From positions 102,379 through 166,378 of the forward strand of contig PABI01000136.1 of the NCBI GenBank assembly GCA_002699125.1: 64,000 nucleotides of DNA. Direction: 5' to 3'. Below are positions 42,598 to 51,160 of this stretch, piece by piece. The notes beneath the pieces are model-generated. The model saw only the letters and a program-made list of their open reading frames with translations, was not told the DNA's origin and did not search any database. The position numbers and the translations under genes are program-made. Every line of letters begins with the position of its first letter. Position 1 is the stretch's first letter. This DNA comes from Anaerolineaceae bacterium (GTDB lineage: Bacteria > Chloroflexota > Anaerolineae > Promineifilales > Promineifilaceae).

Positions 42598-43454
42598 GAT
42601 TTCTTCTCCTCCGGCAAGCCAAATGCGCTGCGCAAAGCTTCACCGGTAATCCAACGCGAGGTCATCGCCGGTGGTTCCAGCGTCACGGCTGTAGCCAGGC
42701 TGGTCAGCTCGCCGCGAATCACCCACTGATAGCTGTAGTTGGCGGCGATGGCCGCCATCATGGTGTTGATCATCAAGGATTGTTCCTCCCGCAAAGTCAG
42801 GTCAGCGCAGGACAGGTCATCCGTTGGCTCTGGCGTGGGCGGGTCGGGTGTCAACAGCGCCGGGTCTTGGACAGCCGGACTGGGCAAGCTGCTGCACAGT
42901 TGCAGCGCCGCATCAACCGTAATCTGCTCTGGCCTCACGGCATTCCCCATGTAGATATTGCCGCTGTGATGGGCGTTGCCCACGTCTAGCCACCAGACGT
43001 TGCCGCCGCCTTCTTCGACCGTCCGGGCCAGTTCCTGGCGGGCGCGATAATTGTCAACGCAGCCGATGAGCAGCTTCTTCATCTTCGGCGCGTTGTAACC
43101 GGATACAACCATTTCGGGTTCAAAAGGGGCCGTAACGGCCCGGGCGTCCAGGCCAAAGGCGGTATTCAGGCGTAAAGTGAGCGAACTGGCTTTGGCATAG
43201 CCGATCTCGGCCTGACAAAAGCGCTGTCGGCCGATGTTCGCTTCTTGCACGGTGTCGGGGTCAATAATCGTCAGGCTGACAACTTTTCCCTTCTGCCGGG
43301 CGTGGTAGAGAATGCGGGCCAGAGAATCGGCCAGGGCAGAGCCGGTACCGCCGGCGCCTACCAGGTAGAGTTCCATCTTTTCCGTATCGCCCAACAAGGC
43401 GCGGTAGGTGGGGGTGAAGTCAACCGAAATGGTGTCAGATTGGTTTGTCGTCAT
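42594..43454 (-). CDS. PRTRC-type ThiF/E1-like protein
   Basis: A 286-residue protein from the ATG at 43454 (GGAGGCGGCT upstream; an earlier ATG at 43487 is less likely). LVGAGGTGSALAD (31-43) is the nucleotide-binding loop of the ThiF/E1 fold, followed by IIDPDTVQEANIGRQRF (63-79) and LLIGCVDNYRARQEL. E1-like enzymes adenylate the C-terminus of ubiquitin-like proteins. Overlaps the JAB gene upstream and the 234-residue gene downstream. With the ubiquitin-like, E2-like and JAB proteins encoded in the same operon it fits the PRTRC (ParB-related, ThiF-related) cassette of large plasmids. Confidence 0.88.
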   Translation of the reverse strand: MTTNQSDTISVDFTPTYRALLGDTEKMELYLVGAGGTGSALADSLARILYHARQKGKVVSLTIIDPDTVQEANIGRQRFCQAEIGYAKASSLTLRLNTAFGLDARAVTAPFEPEMVVSGYNAPKMKKLLIGCVDNYRARQELARTVEEGGGNVWWLDVGNAHHSGNIYMGNAVRPEQITVDAALQLCSSLPSPAVQDPALLTPDPPTPEPTDDLSCADLTLREEQSLMINTMMAAIAANYSYQWVIRGELTSLATAVTLEPPAMTSRWITGEALRSAFGLPEEKKS

Positions 43455-44091
43455 AGCCGCCTCCAGGGAATGTAATGTCACAGGCAAATAAGGTGTCTCT
43501 GTCTATCTCTGCCCAATGGCCGTAAATGCCCAGCCGGAAGCGCCACTGCGGTATCGTCCGTAAACTGCCGATGACGCCGTAGAAGCGCAGGCGGGTTTCA
43601 TCCCGGTCATCGGTGGGGCTGAAATAAGGGGGCGTCGTGCCGTGGGAGTGCAGATCCAGCACCACTGTCTCGCCTGTCTCCACCATTTCACTGAGGACGG
43701 AATTTGGCGTAGCCTGCTGGTCGTTTGGTTTAATCAGGCGATAACGGCTCGACGTGAGCTCGCCGACACGGCCGTTGGCCCATACCACGTAGCAGAGGGT
43801 TTCATCAAGACGGCCGTTTTCTGCAGAAACCTGAGCGTCAGCGATGACTGTCTCCAGAAGGTTCAAGGGAATCTGGGGGGTTTTCAGCCGCACCCAGCCA
43901 TTAAGCGGCTGCAAACCACGAATAGACGCTGTGGCATCTTTCAGGCGCGTGACCGGGAGGCAGGCGCTGACAAAATCATTTTCGGCGCGCACAAAAACGC
44001 CGTTTTGGGCGATAACGTACTGGTAAAAGAGGGCATTGCTGGGCGGCAGGACGGGCGTCCGGTGCAGGTGATAGGTAACGAGGTTATTCAT
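43435..44091 (-). CDS. PRTRC protein A: JAB-domain peptidase-like
   Basis: A 218-residue protein from the ATG at 44091 (CAGGAGAACAC upstream). The C-terminal JAB/MPN domain has LDLHSHGTTPPYFSPTDD: H148, H150 and D161 match the metal ligands of JAMM peptidases, with an upstream Glu in SEMVETGETV. JAB proteins of this kind process or remove ubiquitin-like proteins. The N-terminal half (YHLHRTPVLPPSNALFYQYVIAQNGVFVRAEN) is typical of PRTRC protein A. The end overlaps the ThiF start. Confidence 0.85.
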   Translation of the reverse strand: MNNLVTYHLHRTPVLPPSNALFYQYVIAQNGVFVRAENDFVSACLPVTRLKDATASIRGLQPLNGWVRLKTPQIPLNLLETVIADAQVSAENGRLDETLCYVVWANGRVGELTSSRYRLIKPNDQQATPNSVLSEMVETGETVVLDLHSHGTTPPYFSPTDDRDETRLRFYGVIGSLRTIPQWRFRLGIYGHWAEIDRDTLFACDITFPGGGYDDKPI

Positions 44092-44217
44092 GTGTTCTCC
44101 TGAAAACGGCAGCGAATGGGCACGAATGAACACGAATTCGCGTTAATTCGCTGCAAAGTTTCATTACTTTTGGTGAGCAATTGCTCAAGGAAATGCCTTG
44201 TCAGGCGAGGACGAAGG

Positions 44218-44832
44218 CTATGTCATCAACTGTTTTAACCGCTTCCGCACCGGAACCAATTCGTCAGGGGGAAACCGCTTTTGCCCGTCCAGGTTGGCCC
44301 ATAACTCCAGGGTGCTGTCGGAGAAGCTGACGCAGCGCTGGCGGCTGTTGTCGTGGTTGAACTGGCTGCCCTCCATAAAAAGTTTCAGGGCGTTGTAAAT
44401 GGTGGCCCGGCCAGCGATGGGAAACGGTGCCTGCCCCAGGCAGATACGGCCGTTTCCATCCACGTTCGGCGCCGGCAGGTGGTATAGGGGCATCTCCGGC
44501 GACTTGGGCTTCTGCTTGACGGCAAAAACGGTGTACTGCCGCCCCTGCCCCAAGAAGACCATCCCCGGCATGGGCAAACGATAGCGCCGGTTGTAGGCGA
44601 TGGGCTGCCACAGCCGCGGCGGCACGTAGATGGCGATCTGCTCCTGACCGGCCGCCTGCCGCCAGAACAAGGTATTATGGGGCAGCAGACCGGTTGACAG
44701 GGGAATCCGGTTCAACTGTCCGGCCAGGTCGGCCGGCGAGATGGGGTGTGTGACGCGCGACCCATCGGTAAGGACTTTTTCGAGCAGCGTCGCTTCGGGA
44801 TAAATGGTGAGGATGACGTGGTCCAACTTCAT
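44218..44832 (-). CDS. PRTRC protein B: E2-like
   Basis: A 204-residue protein. The segment YHLPAPNVDGNGRICLGQAPFP followed by ATIYNALKLFMEGSQFNHDN resembles the conserved core of PRTRC protein B, proposed to be E2-like; the Cys in GRICLG would be the conjugating residue. Its start lies within the 3' end of the F-like gene (158-bp overlap). 127 bp of gene-free sequence separates it from the JAB gene. Confidence 0.75.
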   Translation of the reverse strand: MKLDHVILTIYPEATLLEKVLTDGSRVTHPISPADLAGQLNRIPLSTGLLPHNTLFWRQAAGQEQIAIYVPPRLWQPIAYNRRYRLPMPGMVFLGQGRQYTVFAVKQKPKSPEMPLYHLPAPNVDGNGRICLGQAPFPIAGRATIYNALKLFMEGSQFNHDNSRQRCVSFSDSTLELWANLDGQKRFPPDELVPVRKRLKQLMT

Positions 44833-45856
44833 GACGGACTCCTTTTTTGCTGAAAACGTAAGCCAGGTAAAGGGCGCCCCGAACAGCAGCCAGACGGGTG
44901 CGACGGTCGGCGTTGACCCATTGGATGAGCGCTTTTTCTTGGGCCAGGAAAGGCTGCGCTGCGGCCCATTCCTCTTTCAGGAAAGCGACGTTGTCGGCAC
45001 ACCACTCCGGCAGCGAGATGCCCCCTTGAGCCAGGTCGCCGTATGACCAATCCAACCAGACGTTGCCGGTGCTGTGAGTGACCAGCTGCACCAGCGCCGG
45101 CAGGTTATCGCGGATAGGCGGAGGCAGTGGCAGATCGGCGATGATCTCACTCAGGCCGTACAGCTCAATGTCCGGCAGGTCTGCGGTTTCTTCTTCCCTG
45201 ACCAGGGCGAGCAGCGTTCGCAGTGGCTCCTCGAACTCGTCGAGATCGTCGGTAAAGTCAAAATTCAACTCGTGGCCCTGAGGGATGAGGTCAATGTATT
45301 CCAGCCGTCCGGCCAGGTATTCGCTGTCTTCGACCCAAACCTCGTCTTCTACTGGGAAACAGTCCCGGTCAACGGCCGTGAGGAAATCGGAAACGGCCGT
45401 ACTAAGGTTGTCTTCGTCGAGCGCAGTGATGTCGGCCTGCCAGGCGGTGTTATCGGGAAAGAGTTCGGCATAACGCCGGCCCAGCGTCAGATAAACTTGC
45501 AGGCAGTCTATCTGCAGCGGGGTCATGGCCGCTTCGGGGTTGCCATCATCACCGTTTTGCAGACGGTGAATCAGGCTGGACACTTGAAGAAAACGCGCTT
45601 CATCCTGCCAGAGCGGGTATCGGGTTTTCCAGATGTTGGCCAGCAGCTGGGTAATCACAACGGCCGTCCCTTGCTGGCTCAGAGTGATAGGTATATTGGG
45701 GAATGGCTCGTTGAATAGCTCATTCCACAGGTGGATGGCGGTCAGAATGGGTTCGACTTGGGTCAGGTCATCCAGACGGTAACCCGGCCAGGTAATGGAA
45801 GGGCTGCCCGGCCGCAGGTGGGCGAGGTGTTTCGGGGAACTGGTTAAGGTGCTCAT
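44675..45856 (-). CDS. PRTRC protein F-like, paralogue 2
   Basis: A 393-residue acidic protein. NVWLDWSYGDLAQ, a WCADNVAFLKEEWAAAQPFLAQEKALIQWVNADRRTRLAAVRGALYLAYVF-type helical stretch and the general length resemble PRTRC protein F. It is similar to the neighbouring 304-residue protein over the last 150 residues, so the two arose by duplication. Its last ~50 codons overlap protein B in another frame and have Arg/Pro-rich, non-conserved composition, so the true C-terminus may be a read-through extension. The start overlaps the end of the upstream gene by ~90 bp. Confidence 0.7.
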   Translation of the reverse strand: MSTLTSSPKHLAHLRPGSPSITWPGYRLDDLTQVEPILTAIHLWNELFNEPFPNIPITLSQQGTAVVITQLLANIWKTRYPLWQDEARFLQVSSLIHRLQNGDDGNPEAAMTPLQIDCLQVYLTLGRRYAELFPDNTAWQADITALDEDNLSTAVSDFLTAVDRDCFPVEDEVWVEDSEYLAGRLEYIDLIPQGHELNFDFTDDLDEFEEPLRTLLALVREEETADLPDIELYGLSEIIADLPLPPPIRDNLPALVQLVTHSTGNVWLDWSYGDLAQGGISLPEWCADNVAFLKEEWAAAQPFLAQEKALIQWVNADRRTRLAAVRGALYLAYVFSKKGVRHEVGPRHPHHLSRSDAARKSPYRWVARHTPHLAGRPGRTVEPDSPVNRSAAP

Positions 45857-46682
45857 TGGCGTACAGGATTTGGATAAGGGCGAGGATCGCGCGCATACGG
45901 TTATCGGGGTCGGCGGCTACCCAGGTCTCGATGGCTTTCATCTGGCGCTCCAGCTCAAGGGCTTCGTCATACTGCTGCTTGAGCCGGCGCACATTTTCCG
46001 GCGTCCATTCGATAGGCGCTTCGTCGTAGAGATATTCGTAATACTGGTCAATCTCGTAATCCAGCCAGGGGTTACTGGTGCTGCCCGCGATGTACTCGGC
46101 CACGATGGCCAGATGATTGAGCGGCTCCGGCAACCGGGCCTGGCGAATGAGGTGGGCCGTTCGGGTCACGGACCAAGTGCGCGGCAGCGGGAAGGACAGA
46201 TGGTAGGTTGGGAGATAAACCTCATCCTCAACTTCCTCCCGGTAAGCCTCCTGGATGAGGCCCCAGGCGAAGAAGTCATAGGGCGGCTCGAAAGCGTCCG
46301 GGCCATAAAAGTAAGGATCGCCCAACACGTCCACACCTCTGGGGGCGATGGGAATGGCAGCCAGCTCGCCGGCATCAAAGCTGCGGGTCACGTCGATTTG
46401 TTGCAGCCACTCCAGGGAGAAGGCCAGGGGAAAGAGGTGGTCGGCAAACCGCAGGCAGAGGGCGATGAGGGCGTGGCGTACGCCGCAGTTGGTCGCTCGG
46501 TATGTTTCGGCCTGCCACTGCGGGCGGTCGGGAAAAGCAACCTGGTAGATGAATCGAACCTGGGCCAGAATCTGGATGCAGGTTAGATAACCGGTGCCGG
46601 GCCACAGCTGCTGCGCGGAGCGGGGCGGTCTCAAAAGCCGATGGGGACGACCGGCGCGCTCACTGGTGGCAGCGTGGCACAT
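45768..46682 (-). CDS. PRTRC protein F-like, paralogue 1
   Basis: A 304-residue protein. SNPWLDYEIDQYYEYL followed by VRRLKQQYDEALELERQMKAIETWVAADPDNRMRAILALIQILYANEHL-type helices matches paralogue 2. The first ~25 residues are Arg/Pro-rich and overlap the ubiquitin-like gene by 52 bp, so translation may start later, near a GTG/TTG. Role unknown; it belongs to the PRTRC set. Confidence 0.7.
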   Translation of the reverse strand: MCHAATSERAGRPHRLLRPPRSAQQLWPGTGYLTCIQILAQVRFIYQVAFPDRPQWQAETYRATNCGVRHALIALCLRFADHLFPLAFSLEWLQQIDVTRSFDAGELAAIPIAPRGVDVLGDPYFYGPDAFEPPYDFFAWGLIQEAYREEVEDEVYLPTYHLSFPLPRTWSVTRTAHLIRQARLPEPLNHLAIVAEYIAGSTSNPWLDYEIDQYYEYLYDEAPIEWTPENVRRLKQQYDEALELERQMKAIETWVAADPDNRMRAILALIQILYANEHLNQFPETPRPPAAGQPFHYLAGLPSG

Positions 46683-47086
46683 GCGTTTAGTATCTCCTGG
46701 GGAACGTGGATCTGCGCCTGAATGAAAGCGGCCGCGGCTTGAATCTCGGCGGCGTGTTCGGCCAGCATCTCCACCGTGAACGGTCCCTGCCCGATTTTCC
46801 GGTACAGGGCCACGGCCGTGTGGTCTATTTCCGGCAGTCCGACGGCAATTTCCATGAAAAGGGCGTGTTCGCTGCCCTTGCTGGTCACCTGCTTGTGAAA
46901 GGTGATGGTCAGGACGCCGTTTTCGGCTTTTTCGGTGTGGGTGGCGTTGCCCAGCTCAGGTAAATAGACGGAGAGGTGCTTCTTCACGTCTTCGATGGCC
47001 ATGTCGTCCGGGACGTTGGGAATCTCCTTCCCGTCGTAGACGAATCGTCTGGTTTGGTACTGTTTGGTTAGGGTGGTTTGGGTCAT
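46631..47086 (-). CDS. PRTRC protein C: ubiquitin-like
   Basis: A 151-residue protein with CGGAGGCATCCCCC before the ATG. Residues ~13-75 (RRFVYDGKEIPNVPDDMAIEDVKKHLSVYLPEL, then GVLTITFHKQVTSKG) match the ubiquitin-like PRTRC protein C pattern: YDG strand, an MxxEDVKxHL helix and a final F-x(5)-KG strand. The C-terminal ~75 residues form a helical extension and no terminal GlyGly is present, so conjugation, if it occurs, would need processing. It lies between the E-like and F-like genes. Confidence 0.8.
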   Translation of the reverse strand: MTQTTLTKQYQTRRFVYDGKEIPNVPDDMAIEDVKKHLSVYLPELGNATHTEKAENGVLTITFHKQVTSKGSEHALFMEIAVGLPEIDHTAVALYRKIGQGPFTVEMLAEHAAEIQAAAAFIQAQIHVPQEILNACATLPPVSAPVVPIGF

Positions 47087-47128
47087 GGGGGATGCCTCCG
47101 GGTGAAGTTGAAATACAGCGGTTCTTGC

Positions 47129-47488
47129 CTAAAACAGGAAGGATAGATCGGGTTGGGACTCCGGCGCAGGCGTGTGGGGTTGTGGCGTTGTTTCTTGTGT
47201 GCCGGGTGCGGCCGTATCTGTTGTCTCGCCAGCCGATCTTGTTTCTTGCCCGGCACTTCCTTGTGTTGCCGCTACCTGCGCCTGTACACCAAAGGCCATC
47301 CAGGCCTGGTTGATAAGCGCCGCCACTTGGCCAAACGGCCCGATTCTGGTGACCGGCGGCTGTCCGGTGACGCCGACGCTCACCAGGGCTGGGCGTTCAT
47401 CACGGGCTTGTTCCCCGGCTGCCAGAGTGATGACGATGGTCACTTCCTGCTCAGCCAGGGGATCGTCTACAGTTAATGTTGTGTTCAT
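47129..47488 (-). CDS. PRTRC protein E-like
   Basis: A 119-residue protein from the ATG at 47488 (AAAGGAG upstream). A short beta-rich part (TLTVDDPLAEQEVTIVITLAAG; RPALVSVGVTGQPP) is followed by a Thr/Pro/Gln-rich tail ending in DLSFLF. PRTRC E proteins have a similar conserved front and low-complexity tail. The match is weak but position in the cassette fits. Confidence 0.55.
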   Translation of the reverse strand: MNTTLTVDDPLAEQEVTIVITLAAGEQARDERPALVSVGVTGQPPVTRIGPFGQVAALINQAWMAFGVQAQVAATQGSAGQETRSAGETTDTAAPGTQETTPQPHTPAPESQPDLSFLF

Positions 47489-47529
47489 GGTTTCTCCTTT
47501 CAGTCTGCGAAACTCAACCGGCCGCTTGC

Positions 47530-49605
47530 TTACTCGCCCACGCGCCACCCGCGCTCCTGGTACGTGGCAAACTGCACCCCGTTCCCATTGACCGGTAGGC
47601 TAAACGAGCCATGGCGAGCGCGCTGCCATTCAGTGTGCGCCCAGACGAACAAGGTGAACATTTGGGCGTGGCTCAGATCGCCGCCTTGGGCCTCCAGCTG
47701 CTGGCTAAACCAGGCGCTGTAGTTTTCATTGGCGCCCATCGGCCGGCCGGTAAGGAACTCAAATGCGTTTCGGCTGCTGCCATGTCGGTTGGCCTCTGTG
47801 ACCAGATGCAAGATTTGCTCCTTCAGCCAGTCGCGGGGAATGCCCGGCGGCTCCGGATGAGCGGGAATCAGTTCGTGCCAGGGGTGATTAGGCGCAAACT
47901 GGCGGCAAACGGGAATAGGCAAGCTAGTGCTTGCTCCCGCGTTTTTGGCATCCGACCCAAGTGTCTTGAAAGTAACACTGCGTAACCGGCCGGCCCAGGC
48001 GCAGTGAGGTACGGATTCACCTTTGGTCGGGCTGCTGTCCAATCGGTGCCGGCAGCGGCCACAAGGAGTGGCAAAGGGATGGCCGGCGGCCATCTGCTCA
48101 TGCTGCTTCATGAAATCCGCAATCTGGGCGCGTTGTTTGACGATGGGTGAGTCTTTTGCTGGTGGAGCTGGAGCAGTGGCTTTATCCGGTTGCTGATTAT
48201 TGACTTGTGCAGTCGTTTGCTCATGCGGCAACGTGGCAGTCTCTGATTCTTCATCATCAGTGGCCACGGCCGCTTCATCTTCCGCCTGTTCTTTGGCTGT
48301 CTGCGCTTGCCAGGCCGCCAGCAAAACCTCGTAGCTCTTAATCCGGTAATCACCGCCTTCGCCCACGACACCTGGATGCTGGCTCCATTCCCAGGGAACG
48401 CGCACGTCAAAGCTGTCATTGGGCGCCAGGCCGTGGATGCAGCGTTTAGCCTGTCCCGAGCCTGTCGAGGGAGCCGTTTCACCCACACGGCAGGGCATCC
48501 CCAATGGCCCGCCTTGCCCTTGCGACAGGTCTGAGCGCAGCTGCTGGTTGGGTAGTTGGGCGATGGGGCAGGTCTCACAGGCGACTTCGGTGACCAGGTA
48601 TTCGACCACGGCCGTCCAGTTGATATGACCATTCGTATAATACGTGTCGCCACCCAACGCCTGAAACCAGAGCGTCAGTTTTTCTTGGTTGCTCCAGGGC
48701 TCTTCGTGCAGGTCACGATAAGCGAGCATCGCGGCCGCAGCGTAGGCATCTTCGGGGTAGGCTTCGACCACCTGGCCCCACAATCGCACCAGAGCCCGGG
48801 CGATGTTGCGCTGTGATTGGTGCTTGACCATGAGTGGCATTTGCAAACCCGGCCACTTCTTGAGCGTCGCCGCGCAATCCTTGATGGCTTTGGCCGTCAG
48901 CTTGCCGGCAGCCTGTCTTGAGCCTGTCGAAAGATTCGCCAGGATGAAGATAGCCAGGCCGGTGCGTTTGGGTTCGGGCAGGTCGGCCACAGCCGTGGCC
49001 ACGCTCATGGGCAATTCGCCGGTGGCGATACGCTGCGCCAGTTCGGGTGGGATTTCCGTCAGCGCCAGGTGATTTAGCACGTAATTTAGATGTTGGCCGA
49101 CATTGCGGGCGATTTCTTCTGGGGTTGCCCCGGCTTCGACAGCCTGGCGAAAACTGTGCGCCACACCGAGCGCGTCCGGTTTCTCACTGCCATAATTGGC
49201 TGCCTGCAAGGCTAGAATTTGGGCCTTCTGGCTGCCCTCAAAGGTGACAAACGAGATTTCTTCATCACCATATTTGGTGAGCAGGGAAGCGATCACCCCC
49301 TCCAATGACCCCAGCGATTCCACCAGGGTGTTGAGCATAGTGCGCACGACCTCGATGGCAATCTCGGTTTCTGAATGCTCCTTCGCCCAATCGCGCAGGG
49401 CAAAGGCCAGCAGTTGGGCCATGTGCCGCCGGTGGCCCGACACCAAATAGTAAGCATCGCCATGCGGCGCGGCCACAATGGGCTGCCAGTCGTCCAAGCC
49501 GCGCTCGAATAATTGTAGCGTCAACGTGGCCAGAGATTCCAGGTCATAGGTCGTACGCATTTGCGCTGGGTGCGCTTTGAGAAGTTTAATTGCTACTGTT
49601 GGCAT
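47530..49605 (-). CDS. PRTRC ParB-related protein
   Basis: A 691-residue protein from the ATG at 49605 (AAGGAG 9 bp upstream). The N-terminal domain has VSGHRRHMAQLLAFA, the ParB/Srx nucleotide-binding box, and a helix-turn-helix-like EEIARNVGQHLNYVLNHLAL. The C-terminal half has Cys clusters (CETCPIAQLP; CGRCRHR) typical of PRTRC ParB. ParB proteins bind centromere-like sites and use CTP. Two GAGCCTGTCGA-type repeats inserted in frame encode NLSTGSRQAAG (~48910) and APSTGSGQAKR (~48455). It heads the PRTRC operon and CAAGTTG/CAACTTG repeats lie just upstream of it. Confidence 0.85.
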   Translation of the reverse strand: MPTVAIKLLKAHPAQMRTTYDLESLATLTLQLFERGLDDWQPIVAAPHGDAYYLVSGHRRHMAQLLAFALRDWAKEHSETEIAIEVVRTMLNTLVESLGSLEGVIASLLTKYGDEEISFVTFEGSQKAQILALQAANYGSEKPDALGVAHSFRQAVEAGATPEEIARNVGQHLNYVLNHLALTEIPPELAQRIATGELPMSVATAVADLPEPKRTGLAIFILANLSTGSRQAAGKLTAKAIKDCAATLKKWPGLQMPLMVKHQSQRNIARALVRLWGQVVEAYPEDAYAAAAMLAYRDLHEEPWSNQEKLTLWFQALGGDTYYTNGHINWTAVVEYLVTEVACETCPIAQLPNQQLRSDLSQGQGGPLGMPCRVGETAPSTGSGQAKRCIHGLAPNDSFDVRVPWEWSQHPGVVGEGGDYRIKSYEVLLAAWQAQTAKEQAEDEAAVATDDEESETATLPHEQTTAQVNNQQPDKATAPAPPAKDSPIVKQRAQIADFMKQHEQMAAGHPFATPCGRCRHRLDSSPTKGESVPHCAWAGRLRSVTFKTLGSDAKNAGASTSLPIPVCRQFAPNHPWHELIPAHPEPPGIPRDWLKEQILHLVTEANRHGSSRNAFEFLTGRPMGANENYSAWFSQQLEAQGGDLSHAQMFTLFVWAHTEWQRARHGSFSLPVNGNGVQFATYQERGWRVGE

Positions 49606-49642
49606 AGAATACACTCCTTTTCAGGTCAGGTTTATTCATTTG

Positions 49643-49690
49643 GTCAAGTTGGAGAAATCAACTTGTTCAAATGTGCCAGTCAAGTTGTTC
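49643..49690 (-). promoter_or_regulatory. Inverted repeats upstream of the ParB-related gene
   Basis: CAAGTTG at 49645-49651 and CAACTTG at 49659-49665 form an inverted pair; CAAGTTGTTC at 49681-49690 is a third copy. They lie 40-85 bp upstream of the ParB start and could be its operator or a parS-like centromere. Confidence 0.5.
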
Positions 49691-49860
49691 AATTTGGGCA
49701 AATTTGGTTGACAAGCTTGTGTGTGGGGCGAAGTCGAAGTACGGTCGTGGCAAGAAGATTGATACATTTAAGAGGGGATGACCAGATGGAAAAAATGATA
49801 ACCACAGCACGGTCGCTAGCGTTAGCGATGGCGCTGCCGCTTGTCAAACGCCCCTTGTCT

Positions 49861-50820
49861 CTAATATTCCCCTGGAGTAAGCACCGTAGTCGTGCTGCGG
49901 TCCGCTTCCGTGATAATCCAGATACGTTCGGTCTCGCCGTCGCCGGGGGGCACGTCATAGGCAGAGAGAATACGCAGCCCTTCTTTGATGGCACGGCGGT
50001 TCTGCTGTTTATCAAAGCTGTCCAAATCACCGTCGTCCCCGGCAGCATGGCGGGCAATGTAAGGCGAGAAGTCAACCCCCAAGGCAGCTGCGCCGGGGGT
50101 CATTACCACGTGGCCCAGGTCAAACAAAGCGTTCTGTTCGCGCTCATCGGCAAGACATATATAAAGGAAAGGGGCACCGGTGTTATCTTGCTGTAACTGT
50201 GCTTTGAACTGCCAGTAGCGGCGGCGCCCCAAGCCGCGAATGATGACGGTGAACAGCCGTTCCGTCGGGCTGATATCCTTGCCACCGGCGACACACATGC
50301 CCAAACAATCATGCCAAATTCCTTTGTAGTCGTTGGGCCAGTCTGAGGCCACAGCCCGGTGCATCAAGTCAACCACACCATCGGAAGCCGTCACCGGGAT
50401 TTTGAAATGCTGGCGGATGACTTCATCCAGCCCGAGTTGGCTCAGGGAGGCACCTGCCGGATGCCCGGCATCAAGAAGCAGGCCATCCTCAAGCATCTCG
50501 ACTCGACCGGGGCCGACGTGGATAATATGGGGTTCTGGTTCCGGAGTGGGAGAAGATGCGGCCGACCAATATAAACCCATATCAGAAAGAGCAACGGCCG
50601 GCGGTGTCAGTTTCACCACTTCTTGGTAGCCCAATTCGTGACAAAGAGCCGCAGCCGTTTCCAGAACACGTTGATACCCGGCTTCGTCAATCTGGTTGGT
50701 GGGGTAGGTGGGGAAAAGAAAAGCGGCCACCGTATCGGTGACCGCCTGGTAGGAAAGGTAAGTCTCGCCACCCACCATAATGGTAGGTAGGGCGGCGATG
50801 TGGTTTTTCAGTTTTTCCAT
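49861..50820 (-). CDS. Hypothetical plasmid protein with domain shared with 32147-33829
   Basis: A 319-residue protein with GGGAGCACACC before its ATG. The first ~75 residues (YLSYQAVTDTVAAFLFPT to LTPPAVALSDMGLYW) resemble residues 50-115 of the 560-residue protein at 32147. The rest contains VIIRGLGRRRYWQFKAQLQQDN and an acidic GDDGDLDSFDKQQNRRAI segment. No recognised family. It ends 255 bp from the ParB gene and is not obviously part of the PRTRC operon. Confidence 0.75.
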   Translation of the reverse strand: MEKLKNHIAALPTIMVGGETYLSYQAVTDTVAAFLFPTYPTNQIDEAGYQRVLETAAALCHELGYQEVVKLTPPAVALSDMGLYWSAASSPTPEPEPHIIHVGPGRVEMLEDGLLLDAGHPAGASLSQLGLDEVIRQHFKIPVTASDGVVDLMHRAVASDWPNDYKGIWHDCLGMCVAGGKDISPTERLFTVIIRGLGRRRYWQFKAQLQQDNTGAPFLYICLADEREQNALFDLGHVVMTPGAAALGVDFSPYIARHAAGDDGDLDSFDKQQNRRAIKEGLRILSAYDVPPGDGETERIWIITEADRSTTTVLTPGEY

Positions 50821-50852
50821 GGTGTGCTCCCGTGAATGGGGTGGGGGATAGT

Positions 50853-51160
50853 TTACAGGTCGTGTAGCTGCCGGAACGACTCGCTCATAGCGATGATTTC
50901 GTAGTCCCGGCCAGCTTCCAATTCATAAACGGCCGGGTACACAGTTACATTGTGGTCTGCGTTATAAGCACCACCCCGGATAGTTGCAGCTGGCGATGCA
51001 GATCGCTAGCGTCATGGATGACGATGAGTGTGTTCAGATGATCGGACCAGCGGCCGATCGCCAACAACTGCCGGGCAACCTCGATGGCGCGATGGTGGGC
51101 GCCTGTATCGCTACGGCCGCGGCCAATTTTCACCTGCCAATTCCAGTCTGGGTTAGTCAT
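50853..51160 (-). pseudogene. Small gene with a probable frameshift
   Basis: From ATG at 51160 the frame reads WNWQVKIGRGRSDTGAHHRA and LNTLIVIHDASDLHRQLQ before stopping at 50945. In another frame a protein-like continuation (TIRGGAYNADHNVTVYPAVYELEAGRDYEIIAM) runs to TAA at 50853 without any start codon. A single frameshift near 51000 would join them into ~100 residues. The start overlaps the macro-like gene's stop (ATGA). No family recognised. Confidence 0.5.

Noticed and set aside
49689..50075. A 128-codon minus-strand frame between ParB and the 319-residue gene
   Set aside because: It overlaps the end of the 319-residue gene in another frame and has no conserved features; it covers the ParB upstream repeats.
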